From Colocasia esculenta (lineage: Eukaryota > Streptophyta > Magnoliopsida > Alismatales > Araceae), in assembly GCA_014218235.1 (NCBI GenBank), contig JACBKR010000882.1, forward strand, positions 62,001 to 126,000: DNA of 64,000 bases, written 5' to 3'. Both the position numbers and the translations under genes were made by a program. Of this stretch, positions 32,701 to 47,400 are shown in pieces; positions within the stretch are counted from its first letter, which is position 1; every line of letters begins with the position of its first letter. The notes beneath the pieces were generated by a model, which saw nothing but the letters and a program-made list of their open reading frames with translations, did no database searches and was not told where the DNA came from.

Positions 32701-35700
32701 GGGGTATCGGAATCGCTTATATGACCACTTTTCGGAATCGACACTCAGAGGCGCTCGTCACACTAGATTGCCTAGGCGATCGGACACCACTTTCGAGTCG
32801 AAAATCCTTTGTTTTGGCCTCTGAAATTTCGGTTCCTGCTGCGGATTTGCATTTTTTTGCCGCGATGTTTCCTGGATCACGCGGCTCCCCTGCGCGGCCG
32901 CCGCCCCCAGTCGGCCCTTCTCGGCGGTCGAAGGTCACCATCGACGTGGCCCTACGGCTCCTCCCCGCGTCGTAAATGAGTGCGCGTAAAAATGACCGAT
33001 TTCGCCACCCCTGACGGATTACTCCCACACCCCCTCTACGGACGAAATGGGCATAACTTTCTGCCCGATATCAGAATCGCTCATGTGACCACCTTTCGGA
33101 ATCGTCTCTCCGAGCTGGTCGACAAGACGCCAGTTTCGTAAAATTCTGAGTCCCGCGCTCGAAATGCCACCTCGGGGTGTGTGTACTAGTACACCAATTT
33201 TCGCACCACTTCGGTAAAACGTGGATATTTCCTCGCCCGGTGATCAGAACCGCCCGCGAGGCCACAATTCTAAATCGGCACTCCGACCCGGTAGGCCCTG
33301 GGCCAGACTCGGAGATTTCCAGTCCGGCGCCCGGATTCCGCTCCTGGAGGGCGGCAGCGGCTCCCGACGCGCACGGATTCTGACACGCCCTTGGTAAATC
33401 GGCCATAAATTTCCGCCGGAGTGTCGGAATCGCTTATATGACCACTTTTCATAATCGGGACTCAGAGGCGCTCATCGCGCTTGATCACCTAGACGATCGA
33501 ACGCCGTTTGCGAGTCAGAAATCCATCGTTTCGCCTCTGAAATTTCGGTTCCTGCCGGCGATTCACGTTTTTTTTCCGCGACGTTTCCTGGATCATGAGG
33601 CTCCCCTGCACTGCCACCGCCCCCAGTCTGCCCTTCTCGGTGGTCGAAGGTCACCGTCGACACGGCCTGACGGCTCCTCCTCGCGTCGTAAACGAGTGCG
33701 CGTGAAAATGGCCAATTTCGCCACCCCTGACGGATTACTCCCACCCCCTCTACGGAAGAGATGGGCATAACTTTCCGCCCGAGTATCAGAATCGCTCATG
33801 TGACCACTTTTCGGAATCGTCTCTCCGAGCCGGTCGAGAAGACGAGAGTTTTGCAAAATTCCGAGTCCGGTGCCCGAAATGCCACCTCGGGGCGTGTGTA
33901 CTAGTACACCGATTTTCGCACCACTTCGGTAAAACTTGGATATTTCCTCGCCCGGTGATTGAAACCGCCCGCGAGGCCCCAATTCCGAATCGGCACTCCG
34001 ACCCGGTCGGCCCTGGGTCGGACTCGGAGATTTCCAGTCCGGCGCCCAGATTCCGCTCCCGGAGGGCGACAGCGGCTCCCGATGCGCACGGATTCCGACA
34101 CGCCATTGGTAAAACGGCCATAACTTTCCGCCAGGGTATCCGAATCGCTTATATGACCACTTTTCGGAATCGACACTCAGAGGCGCTCGTCGCAATGAAT
34201 TGCCTAGGCGATTAAACGCTGTTTTTGAGTCGAAAATCCATCGTTTCGGCCTCTAAAATTTCGGTTCCTCTCGTCGATTCTCGTTTTTTTGCCGCGATGT
34301 TTCCTGGATCACGTGGCTCCCCTGCGCGGCCGCCGCCCCCAGTCGGCCCTTCTCAGCGGTCGAAGGTCACCGTCGACGCGGCCCGACGGCTCCTCCCCGC
34401 GTCGTAAACGAGTGCGCGCAAAAATGGCCGATTTCGCCACCCCTAACGGATTACTCCCACCCCCTCTACGGAAGAAATGGGCATAACTTTCCGTCCGGGT
34501 ATCAGAATCGCTCATGTGACCACTTTTCGAAATCGTCTCTCCGAGCCAGTCGAGAAGATGCCAGTTTCGCAAAATTCCGTATCCGGCGCCCGGAATGCCA
34601 CCTCGTGGCGTGTGTGTTAGTACACCGATTTTCGCACCACTTTGGTAAAACGTGGATATTTCCTCGCCCGGTGATCGGAAGGGTCCACGAGGCCCCCATT
34701 CCAAATCGGCACTCCGACCCAGTCGGCCCTGGGCCAGACTCGGAGATTTCCAGTCCGGATCCCGGATTCCCCTCCCGGAGGGCGGCAGCGGCTCCCGAGG
34801 CACACAGATTCCGACACGCCTTTGGTAAAACGGCCATAACTTTCCGCCGGGGTATCGGAATCGCTTATATGACAACTTTTCGGAATCGACACTCAGAGGC
34901 GCTCGTCGCTCGTGATTACCTAGGCGATCAGACACCGATTTTGCGTGGAAAATCCATCGTTTCGGCCTCCGAAATTTTGGTTCCTGCCATCGATTCGCAT
35001 TTTTTTGCCGCGACGTTTCCTGGATCACGCGGCTCCACTGTGCGGCCGCCGCCCCCAGTCGGCCCTTCTCAGAGGTCGAAGGTCGCCGTCGACGCGTCCC
35101 GACGGCTCCTCCCCGCGTCGTAAACGAGTGCGCGCGAAAATGGTCGATTTCGTCACCCCTGACGGATTACTCACACCCCCCTTTACGGAAGAAATGTGCG
35201 TAACTTTCCGCCCTGGTATCAGAATCACTCATGTGACCACTTTTCGGAATCGTCTCTCCGAGCTGGTCGAGAAGACGGCAGTTTCGCAAAATTCCAAGTC
35301 CGGCGCCCGGAATGCCACCTCGGGGTGTATGTACTAGTACACTGATTTTCGCACCACTTCGGCAAAACGTGGATATTTCCTCGCCCGGTGATCGGAACTG
35401 CCCGCGAGGCCCCAATTCCGAATCGACACTCCGACCCGGTAGGCCCTGGGCCGGACTCGGAGGTTTCCAGTCCGGCGCCCGGATTCCGCTCCCGGAGGGC
35501 GGCAGCGGCTCCCGATGCGCACAGATTCTGACACGCCATTGGTAAAACGGCCCTAACTTTCCGCCGGGGTATCAGAATCGCTTATATGACCACTTTTCAG
35601 AATCGTCACTCAGAGGCGCTCGTCGCACTTAACTGCCCGCGAGGCCCCAATTCCGAATCGGCACTCCGACCCAGTCGGCCCTTCTCGGCGGTCGAAGGTC

Positions 35701-38700
35701 GCCGTCGACGCGGCCCGACGGCTCCTCCCCGCGTCGTAAACGAGTGCGCTCGAAAATAGCCGATTTCGCCACCCCTGACGGATTACTCCCACCCCCCTCT
35801 ACGGAAGAAATGGGCATAACTTTCCGTCTGGGTATCAGAAACGCTCATGTGACCACTTTTAGGAATCGTCTATCCGAGCCGGTCGAGAAGACGCTAGTTT
35901 CACAAAATTCCGAGTCCGGCGCCCGAAATGCCACCCCGGGGCATGTGTACTAGTACACCGATTTTCGCACCACTTTGGTAAAACGTGGATATTTCCTCGC
36001 CCGGTGATCGGAAGGGTCCACGAGGCCCCCATTCCGAATCGGCACTCCGACCCAGTCGGCCCTGGGCCACACTCGGAGATTTCCAGTCCGGCTCCCGGAT
36101 TCCGCTCCCAGAGGGCGGCAGCGGCTCCCGATGCGCACAGATTCTGACATGCCTTTGGTAAAACGGCCATAACTTTCCGCCGGGGTATCGGAATCGCTTA
36201 TATGACCACTTTTCGGAATCGGCACTCAGAGGCGCTCGTCGCACGCGATTGCCTAGGCGATCGGACGTCATTTTCGAGTTGAAAATCCATCATTTCGGCC
36301 TCTAAAATTTTAGTTCCTGCCGTCGATTTGTGTTTTTTTGCCGCGACGTTTCCTGGATCACGTGGCTCCCCTGCGCGGCCGCCGCCCCCAGTCGGCCCTT
36401 CTCGGCGGTCGAAGGTCGCCGTCGACGCGGCCCGACGGCTCCTCTCCGCGTTGTAAACGAGTGCGTTCGAAAATAGCCGATTCCGCCACCCCTGACGGAT
36501 TACTCCCACCCCCCTCTACGGAAGAAATGGGCATAACTTTCCGTCTGGGTATCAGAAACGCTCATGCAATCACTTTTCGGAATCGTCTATCCAAGCCGGT
36601 CGAGAAGACGATAGTTTCGCAAAATTCCGAGTCCGGCGCCCGAAATGCCACCCAGGCGCATGTGTACTAGTACACTGATTTTCGCACCACTTCAGTAAAA
36701 TGTGGAGATTTCCTCGCCCGGTGATCGCAACCGCCCGTGATGCCCCAATTCCGAATCGGCACTCCGACCCAATTGGCCCTGGGCCGGACTCATAGATTTC
36801 CAGTCCGGCTCCGGGATTCCGCTCCCGGAGGGCGGCAGCGGCTCCCGATGCGCACGGATTCCGACACGCCTTTGGTAAAACGGCCATAACTTTCCGCCGG
36901 GGTATCGGAATCGCTTATATGACCACTTTTCGGAATCGGCACTCAGAGGCGCTCGTCGCTTAAGATTGCCTAGGCGATCGGACGCCGTTTTTGAGTTAAA
37001 AATCCCTCGTTTTGGCCTCTGAAATTTCGGTTCTTGCCGTCGATTCGTGTTTTTTTACCGCGACGTTTCCTAGATCACGCGGCTCCCCTGCGCGCCCGCC
37101 GCCCCCAGTCCGCCCTTCTCGGAGGTCGAAGGTCGCCATCGACGCGGCCTGACGTCTCATCCCCGCATCGTAAACTAGTGCGCGCAAAAATGGCCGATTT
37201 CGCCACCCCTAACAGATTACTCTCACCCCTCTCTACGGAAGAAATGGGCGTAACTTTCCACCCGTGTATCAGAATCGCTCATGTGACCACTTTTTGGAAT
37301 CGTCTCTCCGAGCCGGTAGAGAACGCTAGTTTCGTAAAATTCCGAGTCCGGCGCCTGGAATGCCACCTCGGGGCGTGTGTACTTGTACACCGATTTTCGC
37401 ACCACTTCGGTAAAACGTGGATATTTCCTCGCACGGTGATCGGAACCGCCCGCGAGGCCCCAATTCCGAATCGGCACTCCGAACTGGTCGGCCCTGGGCC
37501 GGACTCGGAGATTTCCAGTCCGGCACCTGGATTCCGCTCCCGGAGGGCGGCAGCGGCTCCCAATGCGCACGGATTTCGACACGCCATTGGTAAAACGGCC
37601 ATAACTTTCTGCCGGGGTGTCGGAATCGCTTATATGACCACTTTTCGGAATCGGCACTCAGAGGCACTCGTCGCTCGCGATTGCCTAGGCGATCGGACGC
37701 CGTTTTTGAGTCGAAAATCCATCATTTCGGCCTCTGAAATTTCGGTTCCTGCCGTCGATTCGCGTTTTTTTACCGCGACGTTTCCTGGAGCTCGCGGCTC
37801 CGCTGCGCGGCCGCCGCCCCCAGTCGGCCCTTCTCGGAGGTCGAATGTCGCCGTCGACGCGGCCTGACGTCTCATCCTCGCATCGTAAACGAGTGCGCGC
37901 GAAAATGGCCGATTTCGCCCCCCCCCCCCCCCCCTGACGGACTACTCCCACCCCCCTCTACGGAAGAAATGGGCATAACTTTCCGTCCGGCTATCAGAAT
38001 CGCTCATGTGACCACTTTTCGGAATCGTCTATCCGAGACGGTCGAGAAGACGCCAGTTTCGCAAAATTCCGAGTCCGGCGCCCGAAATGCCACCCCGGGG
38101 CATGTGTACTAGTACACTGATTTTCGCACCACTTCGGTGAAACATGGATATTTCCTCGCCCGGTGATCGGAAGCGTCCACGAGGCCCCAATTCCGAATCG
38201 GCACTCCGACCCAGTCGGCCCTGGGCCGGACTCGGAGATTTCCAGTCCGGCGCCTGGATTCCGCTCCCGGAGGGCAGCAGCAGCTCCCGATGCTCACAGA
38301 TTCCGACACGCCATTGGTAAAACGGCCATAACTTTCCGTCGGGGTATCGGAATCGCTTATATGACCACTTTTCGGAATCGACACTCAGAGGCGCTCGTCA
38401 CACTAGATTGCCTAGACGATTGGACGCCATTTTCGAGTCGAAAATCCATCGTCTCGGCCTCTAAAATTTCGGTTCCTACCGTCGATTCGCGTTTTTTTGC
38501 CGCGACGTTTCCTGGATCCCGCGGCTCCCCTGCGCGGCCACCGCCCCTAGTCGGCCCTTCTCGGTAGTCGAAGGTCGCCGGCGACACGGCCCGACGGCTC
38601 CTCCCCGCGTCGTAAACGAGTGCGCGTGAAAATGGCCAATTTCGCTACCCTTGACGGATTACTCCCACCCCCCTCTACGGAAGAAATGGGCATAACTTTC

Positions 38701-41490
38701 CGTCCGGGTATCAGAATCGCTAATGTGACCACTTTTTGGAATCGTCTCTCCGAGCCGCTCGAGAAGACGCTAGTTTCTCAAAATTCTGAGTCCGGCGCCC
38801 AGAATGCCACCTCGGGGCGTGTGTACTAGTACACCGATTTTCGCACCACTTCGGTAAAACGTGGATATTTCCTCGCCCGGTGATCAGAACCGCCCGCGAG
38901 GCCCCAATTCCGAATCGGGACTCCGACCCGGTCGGCCCTGGGCTGGACTCAGAGATTTCCAGTCCGGCGCCCGGATTCTGCTTCCGGAGGGCGACAGCGG
39001 TTCCCCATGCGCACGGATTCTCACACGCCATTGGTAAAACACCCATAACTTTTCGCCAGGGTATCGGAATCGCTTATATGACCACTTTTCAGAATCGGCA
39101 CTCAGAGGCGCTCGTCGCAATCAATTGCATAGGCGATCGGACGCCATTTTCGAGTCGAAAATCCATCGTTTCGGCCTCTAAAATTTCGGTTCCTCTCGTC
39201 GATTCTCGTTTTTTTGCCGCGATGTTTCCTGGATCACGTGGCTCCCCTGCGCGGCTGCCGCCCCCAGTCGGCCCTTCTCGGCGGTCGAAGGTCGCCGTCT
39301 ACGTGGCCCGACGGATCATCCCCGCGTCGTAAACGAGTGCGCGCGAAAATGGCCGATTTCGCCACCCCTAACGGATTACTCATACCCCCTCTACGAAAGA
39401 AATGGGCATAACTTTCCGCCCGGGTATCAGAATCACTCATGTGACCACTTTTCGGAATCGTCTCTCCGAGCCGGTCGAGAAGACGCCAGTTTCACAAAAT
39501 TTTGAGTCCGGCACCTGGAATGCCATCTCGGGGTGTGTGTACTACTACACCGATTTTCACACCACTTCGGTAAAACGTGGATATTTCCTCGCCCGGTGAT
39601 CGGAAGCGTCCACGAGGCCCCAATTCCGAATCGGCACTCTGACCCAGTCAGCCTTGGGCCGAACTCGGTGATTTCCAGTCCGGCGCCCGGATTCCGCTCC
39701 CGGAGGGCGGCAGCGGCTCCCGATGCGCACGGATTCCGACACGCCTTTGGTAAAACGGCCATAACTTTCCGCCGGGGTATAGGAATCACTTATATGACCA
39801 CTTTTCGGAATCGGCACTCAGAGGCGCTCGTCGTTCGTGAATGCCTAGGCAATAGGACGCCGATTTTGAGTCGAAAATTCATCGTTTGGGCCTCCAAAAT
39901 TTCGGTTCCTGCCGTCGATTCGCGTTTTTTTGGCGCGACGTTTCTTGGATCATGCGGCTCCCCTGCGCGGATGCCGCCCCCAGTCGGCCCTTCTCGGTGG
40001 TCGAAGGTCACCTTCGACGCGGCCCGACGGCTCATCCCCGCGTCGTAAACGAGTGCGCGCGAAAATGGCCGATTTCACCAGCCCTTACGGATTACTCCCT
40101 TCCCCCTCTACGGAAGAAATGAGCGTAACTTTCCGCCCGGGTATCAGAGTCGCTGATGTGACCACTTTTCGGAATCGTCTCTCCGAGCCGGTCGAGAAGA
40201 CGCCAGTTTCGCAAAATTTCGAGTCCGGCGCCTGGAATGCCACCTCGGGGCTTCTGTACTAGTACACCGATTTTCGCACCACTTCAGTAAAACGTGGATA
40301 TTTCCTCGCCCGGTGATCGAAACCGCCCGCGAGGCCCTAATTCCGAATCGGCACTCCGACCCGGTCGGCCTGGGCCGAACTCGGAGATTTCCAGTCCGAC
40401 GCCCAGATTCCGCTCCCGGAGGGCGGCAGCAGCTCCCGATGCACACGAATTCCAACACACCATTATTAAAACGGCCATAACTTTCCGCCGGGTTATCGGA
40501 ATCGCTTATATGACCACTTTTCGGAATCGGCACTTAGAGGCACTCGTCGCACTCAATTGCCTAGGCGATCGGACGCCATTTTCGAGTCGAATATCCATAG
40601 TTTCATACTCTAAAATTTTGGTTCCTGCCGTCGATTCGCGTTTTTTTGCCGCGACGCTTCCTAGATCACGCGGCTCCCCTGCGCGGCCGCCGCCCCCAGT
40701 AGGCCCTTCTCAGTGGTCGAAGGTCGCCGTCGACGTGGCCCGACGGCTCCTCCCCGCGTCGTAAACGAGTGCGCGCGAAAATAGTCGATTTCGCCACCCC
40801 TGACGGACTACTCCCACCCCCCTCTACGGAAGAAATGGGCATAACTTTCCGTCCGGCTATCAGAATCGCTCATGTGACCACTTTTCGGAATCGTCTATCC
40901 GAGCCGGTCGAGAAGACGCCAGTTTCGCAAAATTCCGAGTCTGGCGCCCGAAATGCCACCCCGGGGCATGTGTACTAGTACACCGATTTTCGCACCACTT
41001 TGGTAAAACGTGGATATTTCCTCGCCCGGTGATCGGAACCGTCCACGAGGCCCCAATTCCGAATCGGCACTCCGACCCAGTCGGCCCTGGGCTGGAGTCG
41101 TAGATTTCCAGTCCGGCGCCCGGATTCTGCTCATGGAGGGCGGCAGCGGCTCCCGATGCACACGGATTCCGACACGCCTTTGGTAAAACGGCCATAACTT
41201 TCTGCCGGGGTGTCGGAATCGCTTATATGACCGCTTTTCGGAATCGGCACTCAGAGGCGCTCGTCGCTCGCGATTGCCTAGGCGATCGGACGCTGCTTTT
41301 GAGTCGAAAATCAATCGTTTCGGCCTCTAAAATTTCGGTTCGTGCCGTCGATTCGCGTTTTTTTACCGCGACGTTTTCTGGATCTCGCAACTCCCCTGCG
41401 CGTCCGCCGCCACCAGTCGGCCCTTCTCCGAGGTCGAAGGTCGCCGTCGATGCGGCCTGACGTCTCATCCTCGCGTCGTAAACGAGTGCG
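26760..41490 (+). repeat. Satellite family B, subtype B1 (first block)
   Basis: The unit is about 711-718 bp. Diagnostic marks: P1 with ACTAGT, GCGGCCGCCGCC, CCGACGGCTCCTCC, GTCGTAAACGAGTG, and CTCGCCCGGTGATC. Anchor ATCGGC/ATCGTC motifs in one unit (28.81, 28.99, 29.15, 29.33, 29.51 kb) are 160-190 bp apart, giving four sub-monomers. Rearranged units lie near 29107 and 35633. Confidence 0.9.
37918..37934. repeat. Poly-C expansion inside a satellite unit
   Basis: Where other units have GATTTCGCCACCCCTGACGG, this one has 17 C in a row. The duplicated copy near 61150 has 9 C. Confidence 0.85.
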
Positions 41491-44400
41491 TGCGAAAATG
41501 GCCGATTTTCGCCTCCCCTGACGGATTACTCCCACCCCCTTCTACGGAAGAAATGGGCATAACTTTCCGCCCGAATATCGGAATCGCTTATGTGACCGCT
41601 TTTCGGAATCGTCTCTCCGAGCCGATCAAGAAGACGCCAGTTTTGCGAAATTCCGAGTCCGGTTCCCAAAAAGCCACCTCGGGGCGTGTATAATAGTACC
41701 CCGATTTTCGCTCCACATCGGTAAAACGTGGATATTTCCTCGCCCGGTGATCGGAACCGCCCGCGAGGCCCCAATTCCGAATCGGCACTCTGACCCGGTC
41801 GGTCCTAGGCCGGACTCGGAGATTTCCAGTCCGGTGCCCGGATTCCGCTCCCGGAGGGCGGCAGCGGCTCCCGATGCGCACGGATATCGGAATAGCTTAT
41901 ATGACCACTTTTCGGAATCAGCACTCAGAGGCGCTCATCGCACCCGATCGCCTAGGCGATCGGACTCCGTTTTCGAGTCGAAAATCCATCGTTTCGGCCT
42001 CCGAAATTTCGGTTCCTGCAGGCGATTTGCGTTTTTTTACCGCGACGTTTCCTGGATCACGCGGCTCCCCTGCGGGGCCGCCGCCCTCAGTCGTCCCTTC
42101 TCGGCGGTCGAAGGACGCCGTTGATGCGGCTCGATGATCCCTCCCCGCGTCGTAAATGAGTGCGCGCGAAAATGGCCGATTTTCGCCTCCCCTGACGGAT
42201 TACTCCCACCTCCTTCTACGGAAGAAATGGGCATAACTTTCCGCCCGAATATTGGAATCGCTTATGTGACCACTTTTCGGAATCGTCTCTCCGAGCCGGT
42301 CCAGGAGACGCTAGTTTCGCAAAATTCTGAGTTCGGCGCCCGAAATACCACCTCGGGGTGTGTGTACCGCAGTACACCGATTTTCGCACCACTTCGGTAA
42401 AACGTAGATATTTCCTCGTCCGGTGATCGGAACCGCCCGCGAGTCCCCAATTCCGAATAGGCACTCCGGCCCAGTCGGCCCTGGGGTGGACTCCGAGATT
42501 TCCTGTCCGGCGCCCAGATTCTGCTCCCGTAGGGCGGCAGCGGCTCCCGATGCGCACGGATTCCAACACGCCTTCGGTAAAACGGCCATAACTTTCCGCT
42601 CGGGCATCGGAATCGCTTATACGACTACTTTTCAGAATCGGGACTTAGAGGCACTCGTCACCCTCAAAGGCCTAGGCGATCGGATGCCGTTTTCGAGTTG
42701 AAAATCCATTGTTTCAGCGTCCGAAATTTCGGTTCCTGCCGGCGATTCGCATTTTTTTGCTGCGACGTTTCCTGGATCACACGGCTCCCCTGCGAGACCT
42801 CCGCCCTCAGTCGGCCCTTCTCAACGGTTGAAGGTCACCATCGACGTGGCCCGACGACCCCTCCCCGCGTCGTGAACGAGTGCGCGCGAGAATGGCCGAT
42901 TTTCGCCACCCGTGACGGATTACTCTCACCTCCTTCTATGAAAGAAATGGGCATAACTTTCCGCCCGGATATCAGAATCGCTTATGTGACCACTTTTCGG
43001 AATCGTCTCTCCGAGCCAGTCGAGGAGACGCCAGTTTCGCAAAATTCTGAGTCCGGCGCCCGAAATTCCACCTCGGGGCGTGTGTACCGGACTCGGAGAT
43101 TTCCAGTCCTGCGCCGAGATTCCGCTCCCGTAGGGCGGCAGCGGCTCCCGATGCGTACGGATTCCGACACGCCTTCGGTAAAACGGCCATAACTTTTCGC
43201 TCGGATATCGGAATCGTTTATATGACAACTTTTCGGAATCGGGACTCAGAGGTGCTCATCGCCGTGTATAGCCTAGGCGATCAGACGCCGTTTTCGAGTC
43301 GAAAATCCATCGTTTCGGCCTCCGAAATTTCGGTTCCTGCCGGCGATTCGTGTTTTTTTGCCGCGACGTTTCCTGGATTACGCGGCTCCCCTGCGGGGCC
43401 TCCACCCTCAGTCGGCCCTTCTCGGCGGTCGAAGGTCTCCGTCGATGTGGCCCGACGACCCCTCCCCGCGTCGTGAACAAGTGCGCGCGAAAATGGCTGA
43501 TTTTCACCACCCCTGACGGATTACTCCCACCCCCTTCTACGGAAGAAATGGTCATAACTTTTCGTCCGGGTATCAGAATCGCTTATGTGACAACTTTTCG
43601 GAATCGTCTCTCCGAGCCGGTCGAGAAGACGCCAGTTTCGTGAAATTCTGAGTCTGTTGCCCGAAATGCCACCTCGGGGCGTGTGTACCGCGGTACACCG
43701 ATTTTCCCACCACTTCGGTAATATGTGGATATTTCCTCGTCCGGTGATCGGAACCGCCCGTGAGGCCCTAATTCCTAATCGGCACTCCGGCCCAGTCGGC
43801 CCTGGGCCGGACTCGGAGATTTCCAGTCCGGCGCCCGGATTCTGCTCCCGTAGGGCGGCAGCGGCTCCCGATGCGCACGGATTCCGACACGCCTTCGGTA
43901 AAACAGCCATAACTTTCCGCCCGGGTATCGGAATCGCTTATATGACCACTTTTCGGAATCGGGACTCAGAGGCGCTAATCGCCATTGATGGCCTAGGCGA
44001 TCGGACGCTGATTTCGAATCGAAAATCCATCGTTTCGGCCTCCGAAATTTCGGTTTCTGCCGGTGATTCGCGTTTTTTTGCCGCGACGTTTCCTGGATCA
44101 CGCTGCTCCCCTGCGGGACCTCCGCCCTAAGTCGGCCCTTCTCAGCGGTCGAAGGTCGCCATCGACGTGGCCCGACAACCCCTCCCCGCGTCGTGAACGA
44201 GTGCGCGCGAAAATGGCCGATTTTTGCCACCCGTGACGGATTACTCTCACCCCCTTCTATGGAAGAAATAGGAATAACTTTCGGCCCGGGTATCAGAATC
44301 GCTTATGTGACCACATTTCGGAATCGTCTCTCCGAGCCGGTCGAGGAGACGCCAGTTTCGCAAAATTTTGAGTCCGACGCCCGAAATGCCACCTCGGGGC

Positions 44401-47400
44401 GTGTGTACTACACCGATTTTCGCATCACTTCGGTAAAACGTGGATATTTCCTCGTCCGGTGATCGGAACCGCCCGCGAGGCCCCAATTCCGAATAGGCAC
44501 TCCGGCTCAGTCGGCCTTGGGGTGGACTCGGAGATTTCCAGTCCGGCGCCCAGATTCCGCTCCCGTAGGGAGGCAGCGACTCCCGATGCGCACGGATTCC
44601 TACACGCCTTCGGTAAAACGGCCATAACTTTCTGCTCGGGTATCGGAAGCGCTTATATGACCACTTTTCGGAATCGAGACTCAGAGGCGCTCGTCACCCA
44701 TCATTGCCTAGGCGATCAGACAACGTTTTCGAGTTGAAAATCCATCGTTTCGGCCACCGAAATTTAGGTTCCTGCCGGCGATTCGCGTTTTTTTGCCACA
44801 ACGTTTCCTGGATCTCGCAGCTCCCCTGCGGGGCCTCCACCCTCAGTCGGCCCTTCTCGGCGGTCGAAGGTCGCCGTCGACGTGGCCCGACGACCCCTCC
44901 CCGCGTCATGAACAAGTGCGCGCGAAAATGGCCGATTTTCGCCACCCCTGACGGATTACTCCCACCCCCTTCTACGGAAGAAATGGTCATAACTTTCCGC
45001 CCGGGTATCATAATCGCTTGTGTGACCACTTTTCGGAATCGTCTCTCCTAGCCGGTCGAGGAGACGCCTGTTTCACGAAATTCAGAGTCATGCGCCCGAA
45101 ATGCCACCTCGGGGCGTGTGTACTGCGGTACACCGATTTTCGCACCACTTCGGTAAAACGTGGATATTTCATCGTCCGGTGATCGGAACCGCCCGCGAGG
45201 CCCCAATTCCAAATTGGCACTCCGGCCCAGTCGGCCCTGGGGTGGACTCGGAGATTTCTAGTCCGGCACCTAGATTCTGCTCCCGCAGGGCGGCAGCGGC
45301 TCCCGATGCGCACGGATTCCGACACGCCTTCGGTAAAACGGCCATAACCTTCCGCTCGGGTATCGGAATCGCTTATATGACCACTTTTCGGAATCGGGAC
45401 TCAGAGGCGCTCATCGCCAATTTTTGCCCAAACGATCAGACGCCGTTTTCGAGTCGAAAATCTATCGTTTCAGCCTCCGAAATTTCGGTTCCTGCCGGCG
45501 ATTTTTATTTTTTTGCCGCGACATTTCCTGGATCACGCGGCTCCCCTGCGGGGCCTCCACCCTCAGTCGGGCCTTCTCGGCGGTCGAAGGTCGCCGTCGA
45601 CGTGGCCCGACGACCCCACCCCGCGTCGTGAACAAGTGCGCGCGAAAATGGCCGATTTTCGCCACCCCTGACGGATTACTCCCACCCCCTTCTGCGGTAG
45701 AAATGGTCATAACTTTCCGCCCGGGTATCATAATCGCTTATGTAACCACTTTTCGGAATCGTCTCTCCGAGCCGGTTGAGGAGATGCCAGTGTCGCGAAA
45801 TTCTGAGTCTTGAGCCCGAAATGCCACCTCGGGGCGTGTGTACCGCGGTACACCGTTTTTCGCACCACTTCGGTGAAACGTGGATATTTCCTCGTCCGGT
45901 GATCGGAACCGCCCGCGAGGCCCCAATTCCGAATCGGCACTCCGGCCCAGTCGGCCCTGGGGTGGACTCGGAGATTTCCAGTCCGGCACCCAGATTCCGC
46001 TCCCATAGGGCGGCAGCGGCTCCCGATGCGCACGGATTCCGACACGCCTTCGGTAAAACGGCCATAACTTTCCGCCCGGGTATCGGAATCGCTTATATGA
46101 CCACTTTTCGGAATCGGGACTCAGAGGCGCTCGTCGCGCTTGTATCCTAGTCGATCGGACGCCGTTTTCGAGTCGAAAATCCATCTTTTCGGCCTCCGAA
46201 ATTTCGGTTCCTGCCGGCGATTCTCATTTTTTTGCCGCGACATTTCCTGGATCACGCGGCTCCCCTCTGTGACCTCCGCCCTCAGTCGGCCCTTCTCGGC
46301 GGTCAAAGGTCGCCGTCGACGCGGCCCGAGGAACCCTCCCCGCGTCGTGAACGAGTGCGCGCGAAAATGGCCGATTTTCGCCACCCGTGACAGATTACTC
46401 TCACCCCCTTCTATGGAAGAAATGGGCATAACTTTCCCCCCGGGTATCAGAATCGCTTATGTGACCACTTTTCGGAATCGTCTCTCCGAGCCGGTCGAGG
46501 AGACGCCAGTTTCACAAAATTCTGAGTCCGGCGCCCGAAATGCCACCTCGGGGCGTGTGTACCGCGGTACACCGATTTTCGCACCACTTCGGTAAAAAGT
46601 GGATATTTCCTCGTCCGGTGATCGGAACCTCCCGCGAGGCCCCAATTCCTAATCGGCACTCCGGCCCAGTCAGCCCTGGGTCGGACTCAAAGATTTCCTG
46701 TCCGGCGCCCGGATTCCGCTCCCGTAGGGCGGCAACGGCTCCCGATGCGCACGGATTCCGACACGCCTTCGGTAAAACGGCCATAACTTTCCGCTCGGGT
46801 ATCGGAATCGCTTATATGACCACTTTTAGGAATCGGGACTCAGAGGCGCTCGTCTCGTTTGTTTACCTAGGCGATCAGATGCCGTTTTTGTGTCGAAAAT
46901 CCATAGTTTCGGCCTCCGAAATTTCGGTTCCTGTCGGCGATTCACGTTTTTTTGCCGCGTCATTTCCTGGATCACGCGGCTCCCCTGTGGGGCCTCCGCC
47001 CTCAGTCGGCCCTTCACGGCAGTCGATGGTCGCCATCGATGCGGCCCAACGACCCCTCCCCGCGTCGTTAACGAGTGCGCGCAAAAATGGCCGATTTTCG
47101 CCACCCCTGACGGATTACTCCCACCCCCTTCTACGGACGAAATGGTCATAACTTTCCTCCCGGGTATCATAATCGCTTGTGTGACCACTTTTAGGAATCG
47201 TCTCTCTGAGCCGGTCGAGGAGACGCCTGTTTCGCGAAATTCTGAGTCCGGCGCCCGAAATGCCACCTCGGGGAGTGTGTACCGCGGTACACCGATTTTC
47301 GCACCACTTCGGTAAAACATGGATATTTCCTCGCCCGGTGATCGGAACCGCCCGCGAGGCCCCAATTCCGAATCGGCACTCCGGCCCGGTCGGCCTTGGG

